Source: Theropithecus gelada (lineage: Eukaryota > Chordata > Mammalia > Primates > Cercopithecidae). From it: a DNA stretch of 64,000 nucleotides. The notes under the pieces are model-generated. The model saw only the letters and a list, made by a program, of their open reading frames with translations, ran no database searches and was not told the origin of the DNA. Below, in pieces: positions 34,641 to 45,724 of this stretch. The stretch covers positions 69,249,445 through 69,313,444 of the forward strand of contig NC_037668.1 in NCBI RefSeq assembly GCF_003255815.1, read 5' to 3'. Each line of letters opens with the position of its first letter. Position 1 is the first letter of the stretch. Both the position numbers and the translations under genes were made by a program.

Positions 34641-36383
34641 GTGGGGCAGAGATGACAGAACTCAACCGAGAGGAGGATTCTGAAGCAGAGCAGGTGGGAC
34701 TGAGTGAAGACCTGGAAGGAGGTGGAGAGGGAGCAGGACCCATGCCGGCTGGAGGAAGAGGAGAAAGGGACTCGTGGGTGATCTTTCCCCTCCTTCAGCC
34801 AATGCAGACCCTGTAGGCAGAGACATCCAGCAGGAAGCTGGGAGGGGAGTGGCTCCTGCCAGCTGCCTTTCTGGAGTCTCAGGCTTCCCGAGGTCTCAGA
34901 GCACCTGCCTCTCAGGGAAGATGCGAACCTCCTCAGGCGCATACAGAACGCTGCTGGGGCAAGCTCCTGGGACACCACGAAACACTCAGCAGTCCTCAGA
35001 GCCCACAGAGAGCCTCTAAAGCAAGAAGGAAGAGGGCCAGTCCCTGGGAGCAGGCGCTTCATCAATCCTGCCTCTGTGTGGCCTCTAAGGGACCCAGTGG
35101 CATGAGAACACAGAGACACACGAGGGCGCTCTAACCAAACAGCAGGAGGAACTGCGTCCATCCCCAAACGGAAAGAGGGTTGGCATTGTTGAAGACCTTT
35201 GGTCCAGTTTTTTTTCAGCGTAGCCGCTATTGGTATTTTAGACAGTAGGTTTCAGGGTCTTTTGCTACCCCTGGCCTCCTTCCCATCACTGACCACCGTG
35301 CTCCCCACATTGCCAAGCACCCTCCCTCCTGAGAGCCCCTACTGGTCAGTGCCACCAGAAGATGCCAACTGGTGGCCCTGGGGAGGATGGCAGTCTCTGT
35401 TGTCCCCCAACCTTACGGAGGACTCCCGTGTCTCCCATGCTGACCCTGTGAGTTAGGCACTTGCAGGTGCTAGAGGATCAGAGGCCCCCAGTGACAGCCG
35501 TGTTGGCCCCTGCTCATGGGGACTGTCCTCCACAGGAAGCACATCTTCCTCTATGTTGTTGTCCTTCAGGGCTGTGCAGGACCAGGCCACCCTGATCACA
35601 CCAGGGACACAGACACAGGACCCTGAGACAGACGCCACGGGACCTGCTCACAGACACCCAAATCCCAGGAAGCAAACACGTGGCCACACAAAACACAGCG
35701 GCACAGAACTTCCACAAAGCACGTCTGAAACAAGGCACCCTTCCAGAGCCCAGACAGTCCCTGAAGCTGTGAGCTCTGAAACGTTTAGACCATTGGTTTC
35801 CCAAAGTCAAGCATCAAAGGTGAATAACTAGGAATGATATTCAAAATATTCACCAACCGATGAGTCCTGGGCCCCAGCCAGTCAGGATGGGGACCAGTGG
35901 AAACACCAGGTGCATACAGTGTGCAGTCAGCCCTGCAAATAGCCTAGTCGGCTGAGCCCGAGTGCCCCGTGGGAAACCAGACATGCCAAGATGGCCATTG
36001 GGCAGTACAGAGGTGACTTTTGGAGAATACATGTCAAGAGAGACAGGAGTCTGGACATTTGCTGGGATACTGGGATGGCAACCCAATGCAGGGACTAGAA
36101 ACCTGGCCAGGATCTGAGAAAATGAAGGGCTGGAGAAAGACCCAGACCCCTCCAGATCCTCAACAAATACCCAGCATTGCCCATCCCCACCAAGAAACCC
36201 CATGGCATTCTTAAACAGAGGGTCCTGAGAGTCCCAGGAAGGTGATGTCTGCTGAAAGGCATCGCTGGGACCACAGGGCACCTGTGGGCAGAGCCCTTGT
36301 CAACTGAGCCACTGCTGCCCGTGAACACCGATGGGCACCAGCTCTTATTCCACGGGAAGCAGACGATGAAAACCAAACATGAG
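34641..36383. other. Intronic sequence next to exon 5
   Basis: No repeat I can name. The 181-codon minus-strand frame (34622-35167) and overlapping frames have no recognisable domain, no splice support and no HIVEP3 similarity. Confidence 0.5.
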
Positions 36384-36389
36384 TCTTAC
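36384..36389 (-). promoter_or_regulatory. HIVEP3: 5' splice site of HIVEP3 exon 5
   Basis: GTAAGA follows GAAGGAGG on the minus strand. The donor leaves two bases of a Gly codon in exon 5. Without splicing, the next in-frame codon is TAA. Confidence 0.93.
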
Positions 36390-36535
36390 CCTCCTTCGAA
36401 GATTTTGATCCTCGCCGGCTCCCCTCTCTGGGAGGCAGGAGCATCCTCCTCCGGCTCCCCTCTCCTCTCTTCTTCCTTCTCCACTCTAGCTAGATCTTTC
36501 TGGCCTTCCGGGGAAACCAGCGAAGGGAGGTGAAC
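36390..36535 (-). CDS. HIVEP3: HIVEP3 coding exon 5 (146 nt)
   Basis: The exon opens with GTT CAC CTC, which joins in phase 0 to the GAG ending exon 4, giving the TE-VHLPSL junction expected for HIVEP3. It encodes about 48 residues, a Glu/Arg-rich charged linker ending in RIKIFEGG, which precedes the C-terminal zinc-finger pair (ZAS-C) in the human protein. An AG acceptor lies directly upstream and a GTAAGA donor directly downstream. The last codon is split after two bases, so skipping this exon would shift the frame and remove the ZAS-C fingers. The frame upstream of the acceptor is open by chance and is not coding. The identification is from sequence recognition and the matching splice phases. 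Confidence 0.95.
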
Positions 36536-36560
36536 CTGGCCCACCGCAGGAATGACAAAA
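36536..36560 (-). promoter_or_regulatory. HIVEP3: 3' splice site of HIVEP3 exon 5
   Basis: The acceptor reads GGGCCAG before GTTCACC on the minus strand. The polypyrimidine tract is poor: a short TCATTCCT run followed by purine-rich GCGGTGGG. The site is placed by the protein match and by the phase agreement with exon 4. Confidence 0.9.
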
Positions 36561-36589
36561 TCATTGCTGGTTAAAAGTGCATCCTCAGC

Positions 36590-36785
36590 CACGAATGCAA
36601 TGTTAATCATCATGCCTTATATGGCACTGCACAAGTACACATATGTAATCTTCACACTCCTCCATGAAGAGGTGCTATTCGCCCCACTTTACAGAATTAA
36701 GGAAACTGATCCCCAGAGAGAAGTCCCTTATCCAAGGCCATGCCATTAGTTGGTGTTACAGCTGGAACCCTGTCTCTTTCAGGTT
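36590..36785 (-). repeat. MIR fragment
   Basis: CACTTTACAGAATTAAGGAAACTGA followed by CCAAGGCCATGCCATTAG is MIR in reverse, about 50 bases upstream of the exon 5 acceptor. Confidence 0.8.
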
Positions 36786-36789
36786 AACC

Positions 36790-36940
36790 TCCCATAAGAC
36801 CTGTGTTTGTTATCTGTCTTTCACACTAGTCTGGGAACTCCTGGTGACAGGTCCTCATCTTGGTCTCCTTGGGCACCCCAGAACCCCACACAGGGCCTGT
36901 CTCAGAGAAGATGCTTAAATAATGTTGAACACATGAACAA
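36790..36940 (+). repeat. L2 3'-end fragment
   Basis: CACACTAGTCTGGGAACTCC, then CCCACACAGGGCCTGTCTCAG and ATGCTTAAATAATGTTGAAC, resembles the L2 end. Confidence 0.7.
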
Positions 36941-37549
36941 AGGCTCCACTCTGCCTTGGAGATAAACTGGCCCAGTTCTTGTTTATAGATCAGAAAGCTA
37001 AGGTTACCCAGTGAGTTGAGGGCAGAGCTGGGAGTGCAGCACAGGTCTCTTGCTTCCAGGACCTTGGCCCTCCTGTGCTAGTACCAAAGGCCAGGAGTTG
37101 GGCTGAGGACCCTGACCAGCAGGACGTCCCCAGCTCCACCACAGAGACAGGCACAGAGAGGCTGTGCAAGCTCTGGGCTGTTAGTCCTGCAGGACCCACA
37201 CACTTTACAGAGCCATGCGTCAATGATGAGAGCTGGCTTAAGGGGAGGGCTGGCATTGGCCTTGTGCTTCCTGGACATCTTCCACTATTCCAAGAACATG
37301 TCCTCTAAATGCTGCAGTGTTGTCAGGGGTGGGTGCACTCTTGCCTAGGGAGCAGAAATGCTGTGCTTAGGGCGGGGGCTGGGAGTGAGAATTTCCTCCT
37401 ACTTCACGCCACTGTCATTAAGGTCATGAAAAACCATGCTGTTTCCAGCCAGTGAATGAAGCAACCACATTTCCTGATGCTGGGGCAATCTAAGAACGGC
37501 AGTTCCCTGTGCCAGCCACCACACCTGCCCCCACAAGGACAGCGTGGGG

Positions 37550-37690
37550 CTAGATAGAAAGGTGCCTGCCTGGGAATCGGGGAATCTGAGTTCCAGCGCC
37601 AGATAGGCCATGGCACACTGAGCTGCTGTTTGGTGGATGACTTCACCTCTCTGGGCCTCAGAGTCTGAGGGGATTTAGACCATCTTGAAG
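37550..37690 (+). repeat. MIR fragment
   Basis: AATCTGAGTTCCAGCGCCAG, GATGACTTCACCTCTCTGGG and CCTCAGAGTCTGAG follow MIR order. Confidence 0.75.
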
Positions 37691-38059
37691 ATCCATTCCA
37701 GGGCCAACTTCTATGACTCAGTGGCCCCAAATAATCTCTTCAGACTTGGAGGAGGGGAGTGGAAACCGAGCAAGAATCTGGACTGCTGCTTTGGCAGAAG
37801 GCAGCTAGTTTTCTGCAATACCCTTGGGTTTCCAGAGCCTACCACTTCTACTCCACCCCGGCCTGTGATCTAGACTGTCCATGGAATGACCAAGGTGCCT
37901 CCTACAGGCAAACGGACTGCTTCTCCCTCACAGCCTGCCGTGATATCTGGGCCACACTGGAGGAGGCTGGTTTGGGTGGCAGTGTACCACTCTCCCAGGA
38001 AACACAGTGTTGGAATCGAGCAGGGACCAGGGTTCCATTTTAGCTTTTGATGACAACCA

Positions 38060-38310
38060 TATGAATAAGTATAGCTAAAAATACTTACTGAGTGCCAATG
38101 TGGCATGCACTGTTCTAAGCACACTCTGCATGTCTTAACTCATTTAATTATCTCCACAGTCCTATGAGCTAAGTGTTATTATTATCCCTATTTTACAGAG
38201 GATGAAACCAAGGCTCAGAGAGTTTAAGTTATTGGCCCAAGATCCCATAGCTAGTAGGTAAGGTAGTGGGATTCAAACCTGGGCAAGTTGGCACCTGAAT
38301 CCTTGTTCTT
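38060..38310 (-). repeat. MIR element (long, MIRb-like)
   Basis: ATTATTATCCCTATTTTACAG, GATGAAACCAAGGCTCAGAG and GATTCAAACCTGGGC give a long reverse MIR. Confidence 0.9.
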
Positions 38311-38929
38311 AATAACTTTGTGACAGTGCTGTGTTGTTGTCAAAATGATTACCAAGGAGGAAAAAGGAAAGAATGTGGCTACAAAGTGGACTCTTAACAA
38401 GCTGGGGTTTCTCCAGGGTTTATACATGAAAGAAAGTATCTATGACCAAACAAAAACATCATAGGGTGTCCTAGACCTGCACAAAGATGGTTTGGAAGAG
38501 CTTCAAAATGCTAAGATAGACCTAAGGACCTTTTCAGAACTACTAACAGAGAATGGAAGCCACAAGCTGACAAATGTCAGCTCAGTACAATAAAAAGCCT
38601 TCTTAGAGCACTGTCCAAAGATGGATTGGAATGTATCATGAGATGGTGAGTTCCTCTCGCTGGAGATATGCAAGCAGAGACCAGAGAGAGGTGTAGTTGT
38701 ATAAAGGCCTTAAGCCATAGACCATGCGGTTATACTAATGTACCAGATTGGGGCAATTCTGGCAGGAAACATGCCAGTGAACCAAACAAAATATTCCAAG
38801 AAAAAGTTCACAGGTTTTAGGAGCTTATAAATAAATACTTGCCAAATCCAATTATAAATAAATAATTGCCAAATCCAAATTAACACTTTCTTTCTCTTAA
38901 ATGGCCTGTAACATTTTCAGTCATTAAAA
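38311..38929. other. Intronic sequence without a recognised repeat
   Basis: AT-rich. A local near-duplication of a TATAAATAAATA(A/C)TTGCCAAATCCAA phrase occurs at about 38826-38879. Confidence 0.55.
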
Positions 38930-39165
38930 ACTAGAGGCAGCTTAGATAATTCAAAAGGGCACTGGAGTAAAATCTAGTTTTGATCTAGGCTCTGCCATTT
39001 ACTGTGTGGCCTTGTGAAAGTTACTTAATCTCTCTGTGTTTTAGTCTCTTCATCTATGAAATGGTGATATTGCACCCTAACTTTCAAGTTGGTTGTAAAG
39101 AGAAAAGTAGCAATTAGCATAGTACTTGGTACATAATAGGTACCCAAAAAGCTAGCAGTATGAAT
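38930..39165 (+). repeat. MIR element
   Basis: GCTCTGCCATTTACTGTGTGGCC, TTACTTAATCTCTCTGTG and TTCATCTATGAAATGGTGAT with a MIR-like tail. Confidence 0.9.
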
Positions 39166-39559
39166 AATTATAACAGCATCTTGGGAGTGGCCACAGCTAG
39201 TAAGAGATGCTGAAGAGGAAATTAGCATGACATTAATGCAAAAGTGGAAATCTTGGTTAGGGATCTATGTAGACTGACAAAGACATCTAGGGAATAAATT
39301 TAGAAAACAGTTCTGTGAAGAACATCCAGTCAAGCTAAGGACAAATTCAATGCGCAAAGTTCGCTCAATGACAAAAGAGGAAGATATGAGAGCATGGGAA
39401 ATTATAGAATACAGTTTTGCTCACTTATCTACAATATGAATTTAGTTTAGGGAATTTAGACCTAATTTGGTCAGAGCTTCTGGTGTGAAGACACACTAAT
39501 GAATATTTTTTAATTTGCAGTCATCTTTTAAGATTTTTGTCTCCTCAAATAATTAAAAG
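39166..39559. other. Intronic sequence without a recognised repeat
   Basis: AT-rich sequence; nothing recognised. Confidence 0.5.
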
Positions 39560-39805
39560 AAGAAAAATAGACTCTTTGGAGTCAGATAGGTCTGGGTTCA
39601 AATTCTGGGTTTGTCCAACATTTGCCAGATGACCTTGACCTTTCTCAGACTCTGACCCTCAGTTCCCTAAGCTATAGAAGGGAGATGGTTATGTTACTTC
39701 AGAGGTGGAGGTGAACAGTGACTAGATTCAAGGGCCCAGCACAGTGCCTGGCACCATGAGGCCGCTCAATAAACAAGATCAGCTGTTATTCCACAAATGC
39801 CAAGT
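39560..39805 (+). repeat. MIR element
   Basis: TCTGGGTTCAAATTCTGGGT, TGACCTTGACCTTTCTC and GCCCAGCACAGTGCCTGGCACC with CTCAATAAAC end. Confidence 0.9.
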
Positions 39806-40605
39806 CAACATAATCCAAATCCCTAGGCTGGCCTTGTCAGGGTATGGTGGTGGTTTTTGTCTGAAGTTTGAAATTACTGAATTTCAAACTTGCTGAGCTT
39901 TCAGGGGACTAGTTCATTTTATAGCTCCTGATGTAGCCTCAGATCAAAGGCAATGAAAGAGTAAATATTAGCGTTTCTTGACCACATAGCACAGATAGGT
40001 CAAACTGTGAGTGGCATTGCCATCCACTGGTAAGGAGGGATACTGCATCTCAGCTCCATTTGCTGTCTTACTCCCAGAAAAGGAAGAAGGAATATTTCAG
40101 GAGTTGTTTGTGCCAAATTATAGAATCTTGGAAATGGGAAGATTTAAAGTGGTACTAGAGAATGGAAACAGCAGATGTAAGAATTAAGAAAAGCAGGAAA
40201 AGACTAACAAGACCAGGGATATCCATACAATGAAGGAGAGGTATAAAGTTCTAAAATTGCTACAGGCATTCCTGTCAGCCAAGTTTTCCTACTCAGTCTT
40301 TTGGTAAATTTCTTGTTTTCTTACTGAGCCTATATCTTTGATTTTACAACAGAAGTTCATGGGAGAGCAGGATCACTTTATGGCTAACTTTATTGAAAGT
40401 GTATCCATTCCAACGATACGAGGGATACACTGACAAAGAAACTCAATAAACATGTTTCCTTGTAAGGTGACCAGCCTCAGCTTTCAGAGAGGCAATCTGA
40501 CACTCATCTGGCTCTAGTTCTGCAACTTGAACCTGAGGATACTGTGGCTTTAAAAGCTCACCAAGGGCTTTTGCAAATCAGTGATGAGAAGAAAAACAAG
40601 GTTGA
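39806..40605. other. Intronic sequence just downstream of the exon 4 donor
   Basis: No repeat or coding similarity recognised. No alternative 3' terminal exon is obvious; scattered AATAAA motifs (for example 40445) exist, but without other support. Confidence 0.5.
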
Positions 40606-40611
40606 ACTTAC
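40606..40611 (-). promoter_or_regulatory. HIVEP3: 5' splice site of HIVEP3 exon 4
   Basis: On the minus strand the exon ends CAGAG and is followed by GTAAGT, a near-consensus U1 site. Reading through it adds 17 codons and then a stop, so the frame alone would overstate the exon by 51 bases. Confidence 0.95.
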
Positions 40612-43600
40612 CTCTGTCATGCGGGGCTTGCGGGAGCTGGATGGCACAAGCCTTCCTGCCTCAGGATGCGGAGCTGTGGCCATGGTGTATGTCTCTTTGC
40701 TCACTTTCTGCTTAGACCTCAGGAGGGACAAAGCAGCTTTAGTGGAAACCCCCGGAAGGTTGGGGTTGTACAAACTTATGCACCAACCAGCGTAAACAGA
40801 GGACCTCCTATCTGCATGCTGGATGTGATTTGGCTTAATGTAGTTTAAATAGCACCAACTGACATTAGTGGTTGTGTGGAGGCTGGGGAACTGCAGTACC
40901 TTCTTTGAGTCCGTACCTTCTTGTGACTTGGCTGGTCTGGAGGACGTTTCTGACAGAGGCAGAGAGCTGGGAGGTGCCAAGGAGGGGAGATCAGGTTGTT
41001 CCTTGGAATCTTCTTTCTTCACGCTCAGTGGGGGCAACCCTCTTCGGTGAGGTTTGCCAGATGGCTGGGGATATTCCTTCAAAGCTTCTGAGCCTGGGGC
41101 TGTCCCGTGGGGCAATGCGGGGTGAGGGAGGGGAGGAATTTCCTTTGTGTCAGATGGATCTGAGGACAGGCTGGACAGCATTTCTAGCTCCCTCCTGCCC
41201 TGGCCCTGGTTGCCTAAGTGGGATTTCTCTGGCCTTTTCCCATCCTCAGTGCTGGTAAGTACTACACTGCACGGTTTTACCAGCTCAAGTTTTTCATCTG
41301 CCTTGGAAGCCTCCTCCTCCTTCACTCTTTTTTGCTGCTGGGTTTCCATGGTAAGTTCAAGGCTGCCAGCTGGTGAAAGGACACGTTTGCTTCCCCCTGC
41401 TGTTGATGAACTCCCCTCCAGGCTCAAGACACTCTCTGATGACAGGGAAGTGCCTTTTCTTTCAGGTAATGTCACAGGCACTCTCAGGTATGGAGTTGGG
41501 AAAGCTCTGCCTTGCTCTTCACTTAACCCAGAAGGGCCGGGCCCAACCTCATGCACATCTGCACCACACACAGTTGTCCCTTTTGATGGGGGTTCCTCAA
41601 ACTTGGAAAGTGCCACAGTTGCTGAGCTGCCTTGGGACTGGGTGACCAAGATCTGGGAAAGGGTGGTGTACATTGCACTCCCATAGGATGGCATATTGGT
41701 CTGAACACGGACAGGCACAACCAGGGACACCATGGTGTCTGGACAGGCGGGCAGGGCCAGTGGAGGAGCTGATGTAGGTGCTGAGGAGCTGGCTGGGGGA
41801 GCCACAGGGGGTAGCCGGATGTCACTGCTGTACTCTGTGCTTGGGGAGAGGCCAGCACTTCCTGTTGCCAGTGGGGCCAGGCTGGTTTTGATCTGGGGCA
41901 GATGGCTTTCCACATCACCAGGGAGCTGAAGCGCAAACTGGGATTGCAGAGGCAGGAAAAACCCAGAAGAGAGTGCTGAGGAGGCTGGGTATGGCATGGG
42001 GAGGAAGGAAGGAGGCTGTCGGAAGGGGATGTTGGCTGGGTGAGGCATGAGCTGGGGGAGATGGAGTTGGCCTGGGTGCAGAACAGTAGGCTGGAGAGGA
42101 AGCGGTGGGGCTTGAAATAAGGAGGGAGGAAGTGGAGGCATGGAGTATGGTGAGGACAGGAGGCCGGACATGGCCTGGGTGGAGAAGAATTCTGGAGACT
42201 GTCCTGGCTCATGTTGCACGAGGTGCTGGAAGGAGAAAAGGGAGACAGGTGGGGGCAGGTACGGCTTCTCATGCAGGGGTGTCTGGGCAACAGGGTGGTG
42301 GAACACCTGCAGTGCTTCTGTGTAGGGCACAGTGGGCCCCAATGGGGGCCTGTCCTGCCCTGGGCCCTTGCCTCCCAAGGGCCCACCATGTGAGGTGGCC
42401 GTGGAGGAAATCTGGGACAATGAGCTTTTGGTGGAGGGTTTACTGGATGAGGGCTGTGGTTCTTCGCTTTCCTGTCTTCCCTTGGGGGCAGCCTCCAACT
42501 CAGATTCTGGAGGCCTGCTCAGAGAGGCCTGTCTCACCAAGAAGCATTTTCTTCTCTCTGGCGGGGCCACCCGCGCTGGTGGAGCCACTGGGGCTGGAGC
42601 AGAAGGGCCTGTCAAGGACAAGCTGCCATAGTCAAAGGATTTGCTGCGTGTCTCGGTCATGTGGGCAGAATGGGAAATATTGGGGCTTTGCTCTGAGGCT
42701 GACCTCCGCATCTCTCGGGCATGCGCGTGGTGGCTGGGGACAGTCAACATGTGGGTGCCCGGGAGTTTGGGGCGTGTGTCAGATGAGGGACCGGGGGCCT
42801 CGGCTTTCCCATGGTCATCCCTCTCAAATGAGGCTGAGCGGCTGGACCCACTCAGAGAGATACTGCTTTCCTGGCTCGGGCTGCGAGACAGAGGCACAGA
42901 GGACTCGAAGCTGGACTCCCCTGATGATTGGGCCATCTCTGCCAGGCGCAGCCTCTTTTTTTTGGGTGGCAGCTTCTCGGCCGGGAGCTGGGCAAGTGTC
43001 TGGCTGCGCTGGGGCCACTGGAACTCCTCAGTTTTCTCAGGTTCCTTAGGGGGCGGCTCTGGCTCTGTGTCCGGCCGGTCAGGCTCCTCGGTTACCAGGA
43101 TCTCAGGAACCTGAATGTTGGGCTGGCGGACCAACTTGGGCTGCAGGGAGTGAGCCGAGCGTCCGTGTGGGGCAGGTGGGGGCGATGGGAACTGGGTCAG
43201 AGGTTTGTCTTCCCCTTCCAAGCCACTCGGCTGCTCGAGAGAGTCAGATTTCTCAAAGGAGCTGGTGTGCTGGATGACAGAAATTTCTTTGGACGTTGTT
43301 CTCCTCTCCTTCCCTGATTCTGAACTGGACCCTGGCTTGGGAGTCCTTGGCTGGAAGCCCGTGGGTCCCTCCAAGGAGGGCACTGATTTACTCGGTTCTG
43401 CTGGTGACTTGGTGGACTCCAGGGGAAGGTTCCGAGCAGCATCGGATGGCCCGGGGCTGCCAAACTGACTTTTTGTGGACTCAAAGGCAGGTGGTTCTTC
43501 CTCGTCCCCAAGGCTCTTCTCTTTCCTCCTCTTCCTTAGTGGAGTGAGTTCCAGGGTGGTCCCCAGTTTGTAATGCATCATTTGGGACCACGGCTCATGC

Positions 43601-45672
43601 TCAGTCTGACTCTTTTCGGCTTCTGGAGATGTGTGGGTGCCTGCAGAGATGGGCTTTGCGATCTGAAGCTCTGAGCAGTAGTATTTTTTGTGGGCTTCGT
43701 AGTTATCCCTTTTCTTGTACCGAGCACCACATATGTTACATTCGTAGATCACCCCTTTTGTTTTCAAACCCTTCTTGGTCTTTTTGGTAAGTTCGCTTTC
43801 CTTGGGTTCCAGTTCATCTGAGGGCTTGGAGGCTGTGTCTTTGCTGCTTGGTCCAGGCTCCTCGGAACTGTACTCCCCTCCCAAAGGTAATTCGATTGCC
43901 GGCTGGCGCTTCAGCATCCGGGGGTGGGAGGTAAACACGTGACTGCTGCGGCTCAGGGCTTCGGAGTCGGTGATATGGTCATCGAAGGAGTAGCTACCTC
44001 GGAAGGGGTGGTGGGGGGTGCTGATAGTGCAGGCGGCAGAAGGCATTGAGTGGCTTCTCAGGAGAGGCACAGGGGGGGCGGTACTGGGCGGGTGCTGGAG
44101 GCTCAGCAGTGATTGTTCGGGCTTGGTTTTCTCGCTGTGGGATGACAGGGGCTCCCGGTAGAGGCTGGATTTCGGGGACTCCATGCTGCTGCGCCTGGAC
44201 AGCGAGCTCCGCCGTGGCTTCACGCTGTCGATCTCGCTGGTGTCCACCACGGCCTCATTGATGGTGATGAGCTTCGTGATGTGCTCAATCACCTGCGTCC
44301 GGGGTACAGACAAAGGCACCAGGCTGGGCTTGTCTTCGGTGGACAGGGGCAGGAGGGGCTGGGTGGAGGTGGCTGTCAGCATGGCGGTCCGCTGTCCTAT
44401 TCGCCCACACTTGCCAAAGATGATCTCAGCGTAGGACTTGGCGTTGGTGTTTGGGGGGCTGACCTGCTGCTCTGCACTCTCAGAGCGGGAGAAATACCCA
44501 GACTCAGTACTCCCTTTGCTGCCTGGGCTCAGAAATGCCTGCTCATCAATCACCTTCTTCCTCTCGCTTAAGCGGAGGGCCAGCTTCTGCTTAATCGTGT
44601 GGGTGTCTTCGGGTTTATGGCTCAGGGGGTGCTCAGATGAGGGTTCCACAAATGGAGGGGGGTCTTCGAGTGACTGGGTGGTGCTGGACTGGGACAGGGA
44701 ACAGCGTTCATGGCTGGAACTGTGGCTCCCAGAACTGAACAGCCCACTGGAGAGAAGGGGCTGCTTGGATCTTGGGGAGAGCTCTGTAGGGTGACCAGAG
44801 GTGGCACTAGTCTCCTCTTCAGAATCTGTACTTTCTCCCTCGGTGGGCTCCTCAAACTCTTCCCCAGGGATTCGCTCCATCTCCAGCCCATGTGGGTACA
44901 TCTCACTACCCATGCCTGAGGCCAGGCCTGCTTTGATGCGGTGGGCATGAGACTTCCTGTGCTTGTAGAGATTACTCTTGGTCTTGAAGGAGAAGCCACA
45001 GGGGCCGCAGGGGTAGGGCCTCTCACCCGTGTGTGAGCGAATGTGCTTCTGGAGCACGCTGGGCTTGGCACAGGGCCGGCTGCAGTACTGGCAGATGTAC
45101 TTGCCCGGCTTCTGGGGCTTCCTCTCCTTCTTGTGTGCCTCTTCTGTGGGCTTCAAGGAGACCTGGGAAGGACGAGGCACAAAGACTTTGGGGACGCCAG
45201 GAAGGTCCTCGGGAGGAATGATGGAAGCGTGGGAAGGAAGGAGCTGGCTCTGAGGATGGAGCCCAGGGGCCACGAAGGAGCCAGAGGGTCCAGGTCTCAT
45301 GGGGTCGACCAGTTGCCATGTGGACCCCTCCAGGAGATGCTCAGGTTTGCCGGGAGACATGAATGCTGGTGTCAGAGGGTGCTGCGGAAGCTGTGAGATG
45401 TGAACGGATGCTTCGATGGGGGGCCTTTTTGGGGGCTTCTGCTGCTGGCCTGTTTTCTCCTGAGAGCCTTCCCTAAGAACCGATGAGGGGCCCGGGAAGG
45501 GCTGCGGGGCTAGGAGCTCTTGGGCGGGGCTCTCTTGGGTGGCAGCTGTGCCGCTGCCTGGGTATGGGACGCTGGAAGAAACACTGGTCTGAATGGCCTC
45601 TCCTTTGGTCAGCCGCTTCCGGGGACTTCCCTCAGCCTTCTTGGTGCCCTTGACACTTTGTTCAGGATCCAT
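40612..45672 (-). CDS. HIVEP3: HIVEP3 main coding exon (exon 4 in human numbering), codons 1-1687
   Basis: This is the start and about 70% of HIVEP3 (Schnurri-3/KRC), a nuclear ZAS-family zinc-finger factor known to bind kappaB/RSS-type DNA, to contact TRAF2 and c-Jun, and to restrain osteoblast bone formation through RUNX2. The frame opens at MDPEQSVKG with a strong start context (G at -3 and +4); a GTG three codons upstream is not the start. Visible domains: C2H2 finger pair (ZAS-N) at residues 192-214 and 220-242 joined by a TGERP linker; acidic stretch about 270-290; isolated CCHC finger with C645, C648, H661, C666; basic nuclear signal PPKKKRLRL about 902-910; many Ser/Pro-rich segments; conserved SWCYLNY block about 1605. 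The coding part ends at ACA GAG followed by GTAAGT. Human HIVEP3 is about 2400 residues, so the C-terminal third lies in later exons. The frame is intact and closely matches the human protein as I recall it. Confidence 0.97.
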
Positions 45673-45720
45673 GACCTTCACAAAGACTTCAGATGCTACT
45701 CAGGGAGAGTCAGGGCAGGC
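45673..45720 (-). promoter_or_regulatory. HIVEP3: Probable 5' UTR stub and 3' splice site of HIVEP3 exon 4
   Basis: Upstream of the ATG the minus strand shows a C/T-rich run (CCTGCCCTGACTCTCCCTG) ending in AG at 45699-45700. An exon starting at 45698 would carry 26 nt of 5' UTR. A second AG three bases downstream (exon start 45695) is equally possible by eye, and another lies closer to the ATG. No transcript was available to decide. Confidence 0.5.
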
Positions 45721-45724
45721 TGCA

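Larger units (their letters stand above)
1..36389 (-). other. HIVEP3: HIVEP3 intron downstream of exon 5 (partial)
   Basis: Everything from the exon 5 donor to the window edge is intronic with respect to HIVEP3. I looked on the minus strand for the next exon, which should begin with a split Gly codon and encode the ZAS-C fingers (a C-x2-C and H-x3-H pair with HIRTHT-type linkers), and did not find it. The intron is filled with transposon fossils and microsatellites listed separately. Confidence 0.85.
36536..40611 (-). other. HIVEP3: HIVEP3 intron between exons 4 and 5
   Basis: A 4076-base intron bounded by a GTAAGT donor and an AG acceptor on the minus strand. It contains several MIR fossils and an L2 fragment but no Alu or L1. 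No other exon was recognised in it. Confidence 0.93.

Noticed and set aside
34622..35167. 181-codon minus-strand frame near exon 5 as a HIVEP3 exon
   Set aside because: No similarity to HIVEP3 and no matching splice phases. It lies downstream of the verified exon 5 donor.
41523..43114. Long frames (up to 314 codons) antisense to, or out of frame with, HIVEP3 exon 4
   Set aside because: Expected shadows of a long GC-rich exon with biased codons. No domain and no independent promoter seen.
44046..44261. Shared peptide between this plus-strand frame and the minus-strand frame at 5757-7079
   Set aside because: Not a gene family. Both are non-coding readings of the duplicated exon 4 segment, reported as such.
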